Assembly (NCBI GenBank): GCA_973895155.1
Contig: OZ316896.1
Coordinates: forward strand, 5,518,001-5,582,000
DNA from: Marsupella aquatica
Lineage: Eukaryota > Marchantiophyta
DNA length: 64,000 nucleotides
Reading direction: 5' to 3'
The notes below the pieces were generated by a model. That model saw nothing but the letters and a program-made list of their open reading frames with translations. It was not told where the DNA came from and made no database searches. Below are positions 34,048 to 47,757 of the stretch, piece by piece; position 1 is the stretch's first letter, and each line of letters starts with the position of its first letter. Made by a program: the position numbers and the translations under genes.

Positions 34048-37000
34048 TGTGGTGCGTCCCTTGGCTCCCCAAACCCAAGAAACCCCCCCGCACAAGCCGA
34101 TTCCCGCAGGTTTCGTGCTCGGAGAGGCTGTTTCCGCGGCTTAGCGGTATGGGACGCTGCTAACCTCCTTCTACTACTATTATTAACATTTTACACACAT
34201 ATACTGGACAGATCCTTCATCGGGTCATGAGATACGTAGTCGGCCTAATCTAGGCCTTCTCTTGTCTTTCCCTCCTGTTGGTTAGGTATATTTGGATTCC
34301 GCCGCCGGAATGATCCCCAATTGGCTTGGTTAAGCCGCTAAGACCTCTCTCAGCTCGACACATCCAACTCTCACTCCCTTGCTTACTTCCCTTTTTCTAC
34401 TTGTTGATATGGGCACTCTTCACACAAGTTAATGCGACACACAAATAGCAAAATGACTCCTTCTGACTGAGTTATACCATGCACTTGTAATACAAACAGT
34501 ACGTCTCATACACAAGCTCTGTGAACTAAGCTGTGAGGCCAACTCTATTCAGTTTTTAGGTATGAGGAAACATGAATATACACAAGGGTCACTGTATAAC
34601 TAACCGAGAGCTTCTCTTACTACTTGATCCCAGCCCTGCTGGTGCAACTAAAAACTTGCTAAAGAAGAGGCCTTGAACTCCCCGCAGCCCAGGTACTTAT
34701 CCTGGTTGTGGATCCGCCTGATTCCTTGCAGCGTAAGCCTAATCTACCTACTGTAATCTACCTAACTGTAATCTACCTATGTACAGCGAGGCAGGAGCAC
34801 AAGTGTCGCCCTCACCCGTGGATCCAAAATCCCACTAATCTAAGTGTCAGGGCCGTCTCCTGGTCCTGATCCTAAGTCTAAACTTGGAGATCAGCGCCCG
34901 CCCTGCCCACTCACGCCTCCTACCTCCACGTCCGCCCTCCCTAAAAGGGACGGTGCCCTTACACCATCACGACACCGGTGGCTGGTCCTCAATGGACGCC
35001 CCCAACGCTTCCTCCGCAGCCGCTGCCGTTGGTCCGTCCTCTGACAGATTACCTGCCCCTGACCGAGTCAACTCTTCATCGGCCTGACTGGGTCCACCCT
35101 CGGCTTCGGCCTCAGCATCGGTCACGACCTCCGATACGGCTATGGCCTCTGATATGGCCACGGCCTCCCTGACATGTTCTAGTGGAGGATCCGGTACCTC
35201 GGCAGCATTACTGGTTCTCCCGGCCTCGGCCTTGCCATCTCCACTTCCTAGGACAGGTGGATCCACCGCCGTGCCGATGCCGGAGGTTGGTGCCGGGTTT
35301 ATCTTCTCGGTCACAACGGCTTGAGAAGCCGTATAACTCCCAGACCTAGAGGGTTTCCGCTTCTTCTTCTTCCCTATTTCGACAACCGATTCCTTCCCCT
35401 TGCCACTTACCTCCGGCACCGGGGTGAGTGTCTCGGCTTGTCCTTCGGCCAATACTACCCCTGGTAACTGGGTTCCCCCAATTGGAGTTGGACCTGATGA
35501 AGCCAAGCATTTAAATACTGTGGCTTGTTTCTTCAGCCGCTCCGTTTGGTTGTCGGCCCGCCGCTGTAGGTTCTCCATCTTCCTCGTGATTTCCTCCAAC
35601 TCCTCCTGGGTCTCGTTCAGGTCCTTGTGCGCCTCCTCCAGCTCCTTATTGGCTTCCTCCAATTCTTTCTTTAAGGTGGCTCTCCTCCTGGGTTGCTCTT
35701 AGCTCCTTGTCGAGCTCTGCTACGACCACAGACTCCATCTTATTCATCTTGGCATAAGTCTGGTCGAGCTGGTCGTCCTTTTCACGCAGGTTGGCCTTGA
35801 AGCTGGCCGTCAGGGACGCAAGCTCCTGCTGCAGCGCAATAATCCCTTGATAGGATTTCCCTAACTCTGCTTCCTTCTGCTCAAGGGCTCCGCGGATATC
35901 TTTGAGCTCTCCTTTCAACGCCCTCTCCCTTCTCTGGTTCTCTGCCATGGCCCGACTGTTGGTTGCTAAGTGGGCCTCCTCTGCATCCCTTAGCTCCCAC
36001 TTCCATTTCTCTCTTTCCTTGATTGCGCTAGCCAACTCTCCTTGGGTCCGAGTCAGTTTATCTTTGATAATCTGATTGTCAAACTGAGCGGTATCCAACT
36101 GCCCCTGCATGATGTTTAGCTCATGCCGCTTAATCCGCAGCTCATCTTGGGCTTTCTTGGCCACCTGCAGGACTTCCACCTCGGCTTCCTTCTCCCTAAG
36201 CCGCCGGATGACCTCGTCCTTCTTGCTTCTCTCCAAAGCCATCGCTTCTTCTAATCGGTGCTTTTCCAACATCTCCCTCTGAAAAAAGGGTCCCTGCTCC
36301 AACTCCTCCCCAAAGATGCTAAGCGCCAGGTCCCCACACATCTCCCCGTACTCCATGGCTCTATCCTTAGCATAGGTGGAGTAACTAGAAGTCATCGGCA
36401 TCAACCACCGCGGCCTCTGCTCCCAAGCTGCCTTGCGGATTTCTTCTACGGTGGCAAGAGGGTTGCTTCTTTTTTCGGCAAGCCGCCTGATGTCCTTCGG
36501 CCAATCTCCTCCTGGTAAATCTTTCTCCCTAGCCAGGGCTGCTTTCTTTTCCTCCCTAAGTCGCTCCTGAAATTCTTGTGCCGTCTGCTTTATGCCGTCA
36601 AAGCTCGGGGGAGCAACCTCTGGTGGGGGAGACTCGGGGCTACTCTGCTGGGTGGGGTCCCCTCGAACTACTCTTGGAAGCGTGGGGATAAATCGGCCAC
36701 AGGTCCTTACTCCTGGAACATGATGATCCGACCCATAGCCGGAGTTATCATTGCTGTAGTCCTCCACTGCCTCCTCCACTACTTGGACTCCCGGCTTCTC
36801 CCTTTGTTCCCCTAGTCCTATCGTGAAAACGGCCTTACAGGTCACGGGCTCTGGTTCCTCTGGTTTCTAGGCTGTCATCTCCCTCTGCTCTCCGCAGGAA
36901 GGAGCCTTAGGCTGCTCTGCCTCTGATTCGGGGCTTGAGGCTCCCACGTACATTCGCACTCCCGGCTTGTGTTCCGGCCTAAATCTCTCCTTGGTTCCGG

Positions 37001-38813
37001 TAAAGGGGTCTTCCCTTCTGAGTCGGCTTAGGCCGACCTCTGGGGCAGCGTCCTGTATCGGTGCCGGTGCCGTTGCCATTGCCAAAACCAGTGCCGGTGC
37101 CGTTCTCTTTTCCTTCTCCAGCAATTTCAGCAGATTTTGCATGCCTGGTTGCTGCATCGGCAAGTCTTCTTTCCTTGGCCGAAACACAAGCTCGATCGTC
37201 GGACTGTCAGGCTGGTTGGGCTTCTCTGGTGGCGGCCCCTGCTCCGGAACCTCCTCCGGTGCCCTTGCCGATAGGGGAAGTACTGGGGCAAAGATTTGAC
37301 TTCTGGCATACCGGCACAACACCGGCATGTGATAGCCAAGCCGGGACACGCTTCCCACGCCGATCACCTGCTGTTCCTCCTTCAAGATTTTCTTTAGTTG
37401 GTTGAGGAGGTACCCGTTGTAATCCCGGCTTGGGTCTGGCCTTTCTGCCAGGTAGACCTGAGCCTTGCCGATCTCTGCCCTTGGCAAGTTACAGTGCATG
37501 GTCACCCGCAAGAAATCGATCATCTCTCCGATGTGCGGGTTGGTGCAGATGTTCCAGAAGAAGCCATTCTTCGTTGATGGTCCTGGGAACGACCGGAACT
37601 CCTTGTCAGGTAAGGTCTTCCTGGTATCAACCTTGGTCTTATTACCCATCGGCAAGCCAAACACCTCGGCAATCACCCGGGGAGTGAGATAGAAATCCTT
37701 CCCATACACCCTCGTGGAATTGGTCTCGGGTTCCCATGATCCCACGAATTCTAATAAGTTTGAGTCCGGCACCTCCGGCTTAAGCCATGGTAATCTTACA
37801 AAGGCTTCCAAGCCGGATCCGGCCATGAAGCCTTGGTACTTCTTGGTCTGCATGGCCGTAAAGCATGCATCCTCCTCCCGTGCAAAGTGTAATTGCACTT
37901 CCTCCGGTAGGGTCGCCGCCCAGCCTTTCCAGGTGTCATCATTTGTTGGAATGGCATTGATGGGATCGACCTCTTCCTCTTCGGCTTCTCCCTTTGTCCT
38001 GCTCTACTGGCTTCCTAGGTGCCGCCGACCTCGTTCTTTTTGCCGGGGTGGCCTCTTCGTCGTTGTTTCCTTTCCTCTTCATCTTGGCTGTCGTGGATGT
38101 TTCTCCTAGCAAGGTTGCCTTCGTCCACCCCTCCGTGTTACCCTTCAACTCCCAGTGTAGGTCGTTGCAACGATTGATGGCTTCCCGGATGCCGACGATT
38201 CTGTTTTCGCAAAACAGAAGGTCGTCGAGCTAATTGGCAGTAGGAGTCCACAAGAACTCGGCCTTGATATGTTCTCCTCCTAAGAAAGCCGTCTTCTGCA
38301 GTTCCCACAGCCGAGCGAGCTCCTGCCGTTCTTGAGCTGCTCTCTCTGATTCTTCGTCCTCGTAAGTCCTGACGTACTCACCTGCCCGTTCAAACAGGCA
38401 TCCCCAAAAATGTGCCGCTTGATTGACGTTGCTCATACCCTCCTTGAGTCAATCGTTGGTATCTGTTCCCACCCCGAGTGCTTGCCTAAGCAGCTAACAG
38501 TATTTGGCCTCCCGTAGTCGTCTGCCCAGTTCGTTCTTGCAAATGAGCCACTATTCCTTGCGAGCGGTCCTTACCCCTCTCCTCCTCTGGTCTTCCCTCC
38601 CGTTGGTCACCCCTAGCCGCCGACGCTTAGTGTGCCCTAACCCTAATCGTGTTCTCTCCCCCGACGTCCTTACTTCCGGCCTCGGCCCGGGTTCCATAGT
38701 CACCCTTAATTGTTTATATTTTCCTTGTTTTTGTTCCTATACTAAGGTGTTTCCAGGGTACACTCCTGCTTTACCATGTAAACCGGCCTAGTGATTCCTG
38801 GCTAGGCATCACA
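34048..38813 (-). mobile_element. Element F: complete long-form TGTGATGC element
   Basis: This 4766-bp insertion is flanked by gtttt (34043-34047 and 38814-38818). Its termini match those of E. The hairpin arms GTGAT/ATCAC (38791-38795 and 38808-38812) and GCGTCCC/GGGACGC (34054-34060 and 34151-34157) are conserved. It lies only 175 bp from E in the same orientation. E and F are independent insertions, because each has its own target duplication. Confidence 0.88.
34967..38697 (-). pseudogene. Element F protein, long form, degenerate
   Basis: Homologous to the E protein from its first ATG (38697) to the common end DPPVS-like tail (EDQPPVS here) at 34967. The basic patch, core domain (FVGSW, VFGLPMG, TKNGFFWNIC, LGYHMPVLCRYARS), coiled coil and KKKKRKPSRSGS segment are all present. 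Lesions include several N-terminal stops between 38440 and 38560 (tryptophan, glutamine and arginine codons in E), TAA at 38230-38232, a frameshift near 37990, TAG at 36867-36869 and a frameshift near 35660. A short stretch around 36790-36900 is an extra or duplicated segment relative to E. F is more decayed than E, yet F has CGA where E has the TGA stop at 32021, so the two decayed independently. Confidence 0.8.
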
Positions 38814-38818
38814 GTTTT

Positions 38819-40432
38819 GGACATGTGTGGACATGAGTTCCACTTGTATTCCATTCTCTGGTGTTTGTGATGTGGTAGTGTGACTATGTTTGGATGTATG
38901 TGACAAGCGATGTATGTTGTGTAGCGATGTGTATGCGCACAACAACCTCACTATTAGGTAGATAGTCTGCCTACAACATGACCCAAGTTTTGCCTTGGTT
39001 GGCTTCCTTGTGTTGAATGTTCAGGTAGCGATAAAACAAACCACTGCGCAGACGCACTTCATGCTGGACCTACTGTAACTCTGGGGTCGGGTCATTATAG
39101 CTTGCGAGGAAACAACAAAAATTTTACTTGCATGAGCAAAAAATTTACTCACATGACCCCTAATTTTTCTATATCCAACTGCCTCGCTAACAATAACCTG
39201 GTTGATAATATCCATTTGGGGACTACTCTTTTTGCTAGCCATCTAGCTAGCCATCTGGAGTAAAAAGAAAAACACAAAAATATATGAAAGGCAGCAAAAA
39301 GCAAAATAAATTTATAACCACAAGTGTCTAGCTAACAACACTCGCTAACAAAATTCCTGTGTTTGCTGGTATTATAGAATACCTCTTTGAGGTCAACACT
39401 GAATAGCTCATTCTCATAGAATAATTCTCAAGCATGACACTGAGGGGTTACAAAAGGCAAATCTGCCGTCGGCAATTTCGGGCGAAACTGCTAGTTGCGC
39501 TCGGATCCAATTAAATGCAGGTATTCTAGATCAGAAATGTTAATTACGGTGAGACCCTCCCATATCTATCCTCTTCTCCTCCATGACGAAACATTTTGCA
39601 TCGTCAGCAGAATCGTCATCGGATTCCCGCAGCTCCACGGAACGATTCGTCTGAGCAGGATTTCCATTGATCACAGTGCACCACATGGCATTTCAGGGGA
39701 GTGTTGCATGACTACTAAATTGCGCTGTCCGAAGGCTTTGAGGTGGTGGTGACCTCTCACTAATCGTGTTCTCGCTCAGTGTCGACAACTCTTTCCGAAA
39801 TTCTGTGTCTTGAAATTACACTTCAGGATTGGCTGTGAACGGATTGTTTGTAGAAAAATAACTGAGGAACTGCATACGAAAAGCGAAGCTCACCCTTCAT
39901 AATTGCACAGCACAGAAAATCGCAGGCAAGAAGTAGTCGGGCCGGATTGAGCCGGAAAGTGTTGACTTCGATAGCGAAGTAGTACCGTGAGGGAAAGGCG
40001 AAAGGAACCTCCATCGGGGATTGAACACGCAGAGACCTATATTCTGCAATCCACCCATCTGCCTTCGAATGTGGATAGTTTTTCACGAGTCTCACAGGGA
40101 GGACTAAACTCTGAACTAACCTCCGTGCTTGTCTGTATCTAGTGACTTAACCTTCAAGTCAGAGATCGAAATCTTAGTCATCAAAGTTTGGACAATATGA
40201 ACTGAGTGAATTCTCGTGAAAGTCGGCAGGGGCATTTTGTTTTCGAATTGTGCTCGCTACGTTCGAAGTTTGCATGATTTCGAACGGCTTCTTGCAGGGC
40301 AGTCATATTGTGCGTTTCTGGATTCTTGTGTGTTCTAAAGAGCACATGGATTCAGTGAACTACTGTAGTAACTAGAGAAGTACTGGACGGTAGCTAAAAG
40401 TTTAAGCGATAGATTTTGGAGGGGGTCAGGAG
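38819..40432. other. Upstream region of the host gene
   Basis: No ORF with a recognised domain. It presumably holds the promoter and 5' UTR of the gene starting at 40433. No clear TATA box could be assigned with confidence. Confidence 0.4.
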
Positions 40433-43400
40433 ATGGGAGCACACAGGGAAGGTGAATCTGAGGAGAGTGGAACAATTGTTTTCGCGACTGTGGGGAGAGC
40501 ACAGTATGCGTTCGACGTGTATGCGCTGTCTTTGCCGCCAGATTTTCTGCGGGATGGGCACAATGTTGGGAAGCTGAAGGAGGAATGCCTGACGGACGGC
40601 ACGTCGGTGAACTTTAATGGGCATCTAGTAGACGATAGCAGCACGAAGGAGGAGGTTCTGCAATGGATTAAGAAGCGCGATGGGCCTTCCGCTGATAACT
40701 TTGGGCTTTTGAATGCTGCTATCTCTGGTGAGCCGCTTTTCTTTCCTTCTAGCTCTTCCAGCTCCGTCCCGTTTGCACCTGATTTAGAAGTCTAGTGTTA
40801 TCTTGGGATCATCAAGTTCATTTGACACTGGACATCAAATGAATTGAAGAGTTTGTCCAAGATGGGCTTGCATTGTCCTCCAATTTTTCCCGTCGTAGAG
40901 GATGACTACAACTGACAGACAAAAACACATAATTCCAGCTGTTTTGAGGTCTAGGAGCCTCCCTAAAAACGAACCCTCAGACTTTGACAGAAGCCACTTA
41001 ATGTGAGAATCCTTATGGGTCAATTTGGGAGTTCCCCCCCAGGTCGTAACTACAATGAAGTGCTTTCAGCGGATGGCTTTGGGACAGAACTTGAATGTTA
41101 TTGAAGGAATTTTGCTAAAACGAGGGGGGAATCATGAAGATGCACAATTTGCTGTTTGAAAGATATTGACATCTGAAAACTATATGGAAGAACAATGAAG
41201 AAGCTACTATTAATAAGTGTTGCATGCACTTATTTGAGTCGTAAGAACTATCGCACTCCGTTCTTGCATTGTTGCTACGACATAGGGAGAACAGAATGGA
41301 TCTTGAAGTCCCTCAGAAGCCCGATGGAGACGAATTATCCTTCTTTCAAGCACGATCGTTGGCACACAGAGGGTTATTGAAATCGAATTTGAAAGCCATG
41401 ATTGTTGTAGGCTTGAAACGGATGGAATCGCACTCTGTTCTCGCAAATGATTGATGAATTTCCCCGAATTCACGATGTGATGGGGGCTTAAAGCCCATAT
41501 CGAGGTGTTCAATAGCATACAAAACAAGCATCATCGTAGAGACAGGAATGTTCAAGTGAAGAATACTCGAGGTTAGTGACACCCTCCATACTTAAGGAGA
41601 ACGAACAATAATTAAAAATTGAGGAATTGAGGAATCTACGAATCAAGTTCAGAAACTCTGGTAAGGGTCGACTCTACAGTGTGAGAAGCTAACCTGGTGT
41701 TCCCGTTGTGCACCTCGACTTGCTGTGACCAGAGGAAGGCATTGACCTGATGATACATGTAACGGAGAGAGATGGTCGCCTTCGGATTTTCTACAGTCTA
41801 TGTCACGGTCAGGAGAAGCACGGTAGCACCCTGGAGGCTCTCTTCTCGAAGTGGGGAGGTATTTCATCAGGCAATAAGCGCAACTTGCAGAAGAGCGGTA
41901 CTGTTCTGCTAGCAAGATCGTTGTTCGGGGATACCCCGGGGCCCTATCTCCAAGACCGACCACAAATTGGCGGTGGCAGAATTGTGTTCATGTCAACAGA
42001 GCAAGATCCTGGGAGCCAAAGACAGAGCTGGTCGGCTGTGTACTCCATTTCTTTCCTCGGTGCTTCTTCATCAGTGATTCGCCTTACTCCAAATGGAGTA
42101 AGCGACTTCAGCCCTTCAATTTCTCCGTCAGGGAAATGGGTCATTGCTGCGTCCCTGCAAGGCAAGGGGTGGCAAGGAGAAGTGCACATGCTGGAAACAG
42201 ATCTCTATTTGTTCGATGCCTCTGATGGATCCCAACGCAGGCTCGTGATGAAAAATGCAGGCTGGCCTTCCTGGGCTGATGAGTCCACCGTCTACTTCCA
42301 TCGCGTGGCGGAGGACGGTTGGTGGAGCGTGTTCAGACTTTCCTTGTCCGAGAGTTTCTTGACAAGCGGAGAAGGTGAAATTCCGCAAGAATGCAGGGTG
42401 ACTCCTGCAGGGGTGCACGTTTTCACTCCATCGGCTTCACGAACGGGAAACTGGATTGCTGTGGCGACTCGTAGGCCGGGCTCAGATATTCGCCATGTGG
42501 AAGTCTTCGACCTGCTCTCGCGCACCTTCATCAAACTAACCGAAAACATTACCCCCAATGCGAATCACTACAACCCCTTCGTCTCGCCTTCCTCGGGCAA
42601 GATCTTGTACCATCATTGCAGAGGTTACAATCCCATCCTTGGTAAGTACTGTGCAGCTCGTCACCCTCTTTCTCATTAGCTCTATAACCAAAGTATGCTA
42701 GATCATGATCTGTGGCTCGACCTTACAGGTTTATTACATTTCTGGAGGTTAAAGCTAACTTTCTTCAACACAATTATGTGTACTGAAGTATCTTAGCATT
42801 ACCTTCTCCATTACAGCAACCCTGTGCAAGTAAGAACTGAAGAGTTTGCGTTTCTGTGTGCAGTGGTTTGGTCATTGTTTACATACAGTTATAGGAAACA
42901 CTTCTTTTGCGTCTAAATGGAACCAATTCGCTTGATTACAAGTAATTTTTCAGGATTGCAATCTAGTTCTGAATGTTAATGATACTACACATTCTATCAG
43001 ATATCCGATGACATCTATTGTATATCCTTCGTTCCTTCTCCGAAACAGTATAAGTACCCTAGGAGTTACTACTAGCTGATCTATTGCTTAGAATCGAAGT
43101 TGCAAAAATCGGGATTAGCTAAGGGCGGTCTTTCTAGAGTTCTTGGGATTCAAGCGAGTGAACCGCCAGAAAATTTTCTCCGGATTGGGTGAATTGATTG
43201 TTATTTTACCGGCAGAGCCTCCAGTACTGCTGAACTGTTTAAACTTTTGTTACGAAATCTGGGATGTTGTGTCCTTTACAAAATGCTACTGTGCAGCAGT
43301 TTGTTCCAAAGATTGACAAAAGGTCGTTCTTGCGAGACTAGTGATTGACATTCGACAGTTTCCTAACAAAATGATGCAGGAGACGCGTCGATTGTTCCCC

Positions 43401-44416
43401 GCTTGGAGCCCTTACACTCACCTATTCCTGGCGTGGCGTTGCTGCGGGTTGATGGAACCTTCCCTTCAGTCTCACATGACGGATCTCTTCTGGTGTACGT
43501 CCCCAGTCTTTTCAAGGAAGTATCAGTCACGAAATGGAATGGGCAGGGCAAGCGGAAGATATTCTCGGGGCAAGCTTTTGGTACCGCTTGGGACTGGAAG
43601 AGAAAAGGCGTAGTCTACATCGCATCAGGTACGCCATTTTCTCCAGAGCTTAGCACAGTCCACATCGTCGCAATTTTTGATGCAGACGCAGCACCCTTGA
43701 CGAGCAATGAAGAACAGACAACGTCCCTCGAAGAACCCCCGTACAAAATCCTTACAAAGGATGGGACAGGCAACAACGCGTTCCCTTCGCCATCTCCAGA
43801 CGGGAGGGAACTGGTGTTCAGGTCGGGCCGAAATGGTCACAAGAACTTGTACATTATGGATGCGATCGACGGGGAAGAGGGTGGGATTCGGCAGCTCACA
43901 GAAGGGCCATGGACCGACACGATGCCCAACTGGTCCCCCACAGGTGAATGGATTGCTTTCTCCTCGAATCGAGACTATCCTGATGGACAACATTTCACCG
44001 GCTACCTCATCCACCCTGACGGATCAGGGCTGCGCAAAATTTTGGACGATGGTGGGCGGTTCAATCACTTGGAGTTCAGTCCCGATTGCCAAAGCCTGGT
44101 GTTCACCTCTGACTTTGCGGCCGTCAGTGCAGAACCCATTTCCTGCCCAAACCAGTTCCAGCCCTATGGAGAGATTTACGTTTCCAAAATCGATGGCACC
44201 GCTATCAGGAGGTTGACACACAACCCCTACGAGGATGGCACGCCCTGCTGGGGTCCCAAATTCGTCACTTCGGATGACCTCTCCCGTGAACGAGGTGATC
44301 CAGTTTCGTGCAGTTTTGATGATCAAAACTGGCTTGCGAAAGAAGGAGATCAAGTGAAAGTGGATGGAACCGACCAGCGGGCCCAGATTGCATGGTGTTG
44401 TGTCCCCAATCGTTGA
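40433..44416 (+). CDS. TolB/DPP6-N-like beta-propeller protein, three exons
   Basis: Exons are 40433-40727, 41733-42641 and 43380-44416. They sum to 2241 bases, an open frame of 746 residues. Introns are GT-AG: GTGAGC donor at 40728, CCAG acceptor at 41732, GTAAGT donor at 42642 and TGCAG acceptor at 43379. Both introns fall in phase 1. The protein opens GTIVFATVGRAQYAFDVYAL and has repeated propeller strands such as DFSPSISPSGKWVIAA, FTPSASRTGNWIAVAT, NAFPSPSPDGRELVFRSGR and PNWSPTGEWIAFSSNRD. It ends in YEDGTPCWGPKF. These are hallmarks of plant TolB-related (WD40-like PD40 / DPP6 N-terminal) proteins. They lack the peptidase domain of true dipeptidyl peptidases, and their biochemical role is unsettled. 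No signal peptide is obvious. The C-terminal 30 residues lie in a duplicated segment. Confidence 0.88.
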
Positions 44417-44766
44417 ATCCTTTGAGAGTGCAAAAGCGGAGGATCTCCATCATTCTTCTGTCGAGAAATGCTGATGGTGAGTGTACAGAGGCTACTTAGA
44501 AACGCAAAGGGTGATTGTGAAAAGGCTATTAAGCAATGCTGAGCATCAAAACTGGCTGCGAAAGAAGGAGATGCAGTGAAAGTGGATGGGACCGACCAGC
44601 GGGCCCAGATTGCATGGTGTTGTGTCCCCAATCGTTGAATCGTTTGAGAATGCAAACCCGGAGAACTCCATCATTCTTCTGTCGAGAAATGCTGATGGTA
44701 AGTGTACAGAGAATATTTAGAAACGCAAGGGGTCATTGTGAAAATGCTATTTCGCAATGCTGAACT
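44324..44766 (+). repeat. 223-bp tandem duplication covering the end of the host gene
   Basis: 44324-44546 is repeated at 44547-44766 with about 10% differences. Each copy has the last coding residues (DGTDQRAQIAWCCVPNR), the TGA and 3' flanking sequence. The second copy is frameshifted relative to the first near its start (GGCTGCGAAAG against GGCTTGCGAAAG). Confidence 0.9.
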
Positions 44767-44916
44767 TGAAATGTGATAAGGCTACTTTGATCATGGCATA
44801 GTCCTTCGTGGATGTAAGGTGTGGCACGAGTTTGTTTTTCAACTAAGTGAATCATGATTATGAGTGTATTTCGTGTCTCCATGTTTTTTTTAAAAATTAT
44901 CTTTTTTAGGAGAATT

Positions 44917-45143
44917 CCACTCATCAAATGCAACTGATATTTTTGCCTAGTTCTCTTCGTTCAGGTTTCTAAAAACCAGGTAGAAATGGGTACAAGATAT
45001 CCATACGCCAAGTCAAAAAGTTCCTAACCTCCACTCATCAAATGCAACTGATATTTTTGCCTAGTTCTCTTCGTTCAGGTTTCTAAAAACCAGGTAGAAA
45101 TGGGTACAAGATATCCATACGCCAAGTCAAAAAGTTCCTAACC
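44917..45143. repeat. 114-bp tandem duplication, identical copies
   Basis: CCACTCATCAAATGCAACTG begins at 44917 and again at 45031. The two units appear identical, so the duplication is very recent or is an assembly artefact. Confidence 0.9.
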
Positions 45144-47508
45144 ATTCTCATTCCTTCTTACTATTATTTACTTAGCATACACTTCCTTTTTTAATTTTAA
45201 AGCTTAATAGTATCTTAATACATAGCTCAATACTCAAAGATTTATTATCTTTTCAATTTTTAATAATGCATATGGAATGCTCTTACTTTTCTAACCCAAT
45301 TTTCATCTTAGTTTCTCTAGTCAATAATCAACTTTCATTATAAGACCTTACTTAGCACTAATCCTATTACAACTTTAAAACTCATATGCTCGTTTGTTTT
45401 TCTTTTGTTTTAACACATTAATGTCCATCCTTAACAAGATTCTTATACCTTTGTACTTTCACATAAAAAATAATAATAATTAAAAAATAATCACATGTTG
45501 TTGCCTCAGCAACTGTGGTACCAGAGCAGTGGATATTGTACAATCATTTCCATAGTGTGCATTCACATGTACATTTGTTCTCGGGGTCTCACTGCATAGA
45601 GCCCCCTCATCATCTGCAAAGTTTTTAAGCCTTGCACCCCCTAAAATATAAGAAAATATATTATTTTTTAACCCTATAAAGTTAGAATGTTTTTGTAATA
45701 TTCCAAAAAATTGATTAAAGGATCCCTATTGTTCTTACAAGACTCAAAATTGGATTTTTTCACAAAATTTCTGAGTGCACCCCCTAAAATATAAGAAAAT
45801 AATTATTTTTTAACCCTACAAAGTTAGAATATTTTGTAATATTCCAAAAAATTGATTAAAGAATCCTATTGTTCTTACAAGACTCAAAATTGGATTTAAA
45901 AAACACTAAAGTTTTTCCACAAAAATTTTAGAGTCTTTCTTTAAGACCAATAAAACTATCATATTTTTTATTGCATGTGATGTGCAAATTCTATGGAAGT
46001 GAAACCTCCAAATATTTGTTTCATGGTATGAAGAGTACATCATGGCAAAGTTTCACCAAGAAACGGATATATCCTTTTCATCACAGGAATGAGTTTCATA
46101 GTGAAAAGTCATTTTATCTTACCAATTCTTGACTCCATGATTTTGAGCATCCACTTCATGTTCATCCAGGCAGGCTAATTAATGACACTATTAGTCTTCT
46201 AGTTTTAATGTATCTTTGCAAGTGCGTGATCATTATTACTGAGTCATAATGAAAACTCAACTAATATTGGCAGAGACATCACTACACATGAAAAGAGATA
46301 TCAAATTAAAACAAAAGAGAGAGAACACTCTAGAGTAAGGCACTATGGAGGAGGTTTCCATTGAGGTATTGGTAATCATGACATTATATTGACAAGTTTG
46401 TGGGTGCTCTTATCACTCAAGGAAAAAAATTATGTAGTAGCATCATCAGAATAAATCAAAAAAGTAGATCCATGTTGTTTGGCTTGAGCAACAATAATGA
46501 CACTAAAGTCCAGAGCATGCAAAATTCTTTTTATAAATTAACTAATTTTTTATTCTTTATAATGGCTTTTTGCTAAGTCACGATTCTAAAGCCAAACTCG
46601 GGGGGTCAACTATTAGAAATTGTAAGAACCACATGCAATCTAAAATAGGCATGTTTGATAGAAAATGTACTAAAATTTCAAAACATATAGGAGGCAAAAG
46701 AAGATCTTATGAACTCATATTTATAGACTAGTTTCTAGTATATACTTTATTCATGTGATACCCCAAAACATACACTAATTAACCCTCCTATGAGTCAAAC
46801 TAGCAAACAGTTAAGTACTTTTATAAGTAAAAAATTCACAAGTTTAGGATTTTTCAATATTGTTTGAAAATAGAAAAAAAATGCAATTTTTGAAGTTGGA
46901 AACTAATTTAAAAAAATTATATTACATCCAACTGAAATTTTGTAACTATACTAAAAATGATTTGTGCCAATTTTGAATTTTGACTATTGTCTATTTTTAA
47001 TATTTGTAGCTTAAATGTGTGAGAGACTATTTTAGTCTCTAGATTAGTACCATGCTAGATATATTAGTGTCACACATAGTTGCTATTTATCGTCAACTAT
47101 TATATATATAAAATAATAAATAGTCCATGAGACTAAATATTATACAAATATTGTAAATATTATAAAGATTGTTTAACTCTTCAGAGTTTGAATGAAGGCT
47201 CTTTCAAACCTTCTGCCACCAAGTGTTTCTGGTTGGAAAGAATGTAAGTAGGAAAAGGAAGAGGAGGAAGTAACAAATCTATATGCCAATAAAGAAAAAC
47301 ATGAAAGACTTAAACAGGAGAAGAATATCCAGAAGAATGAGATGATTCTACCTTACAATGGGTACTGATTGAAACCAGACCAGATGTTTTTCAAACAAAT
47401 GTGTTTTTAATGAACCACCTCTCCATTCTCATCAGCACAACACATTATAGAGTGTCAGAATTAAAAAAAACAATGGGTCATTGCTAGGATAATGGGGAAA
47501 AATTACTC
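45144..47508. other. AT-rich non-coding region with degraded repeats
   Basis: No gene is recognised. TGGTACCAGAGCAG near 45518 resembles a decayed copia primer-binding site (TGGTATCAGAGC), so part of this may be an old element. A tandem duplication lies at 45636-45905. Confidence 0.4.
45636..45905. repeat. ~140-bp tandem duplication
   Basis: GCACCCCCTAAAATATAAG begins near 45637 and 45777. The copies are similar over about 130 bp with small indels in A/T runs. Confidence 0.85.
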
Positions 47509-47757
47509 ATGCCACCCAAGGAAGACAAGGAGGAACACAGAGAAGACAAAGACTTAGGAAGAGTTCTCAATATTCTTGAGGATATTAAACATGATGTCTC
47601 CATTGTGAAAGTGGACATGGTCACTATGACAGTGGACATGGCCACTTTCAAGATAGATATTGACAAAATGAAAGTGGACGCTGTCCGTATGCAGATGGAC
47701 TTGACAAATGTGAAAGAGGCTCAATTCATCTTTTTGGGGGTATCTGTTAGGAATTGA
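47509..47757 (+). pseudogene. Unidentified coiled-coil N-terminus cut by copia LTR
   Basis: An ATG-initiated frame of 82 codons starts with a highly charged stretch (MPPKEDKEEHREDKD) and continues with repeats alternating VDM/IDI and methionine, which would form a helical coiled coil. Its last codons fall inside the copia LTR that begins at 47745, so the original gene was cut by that insertion. It could be the start of a retrotransposon gag. No family is recognised. Confidence 0.35.
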
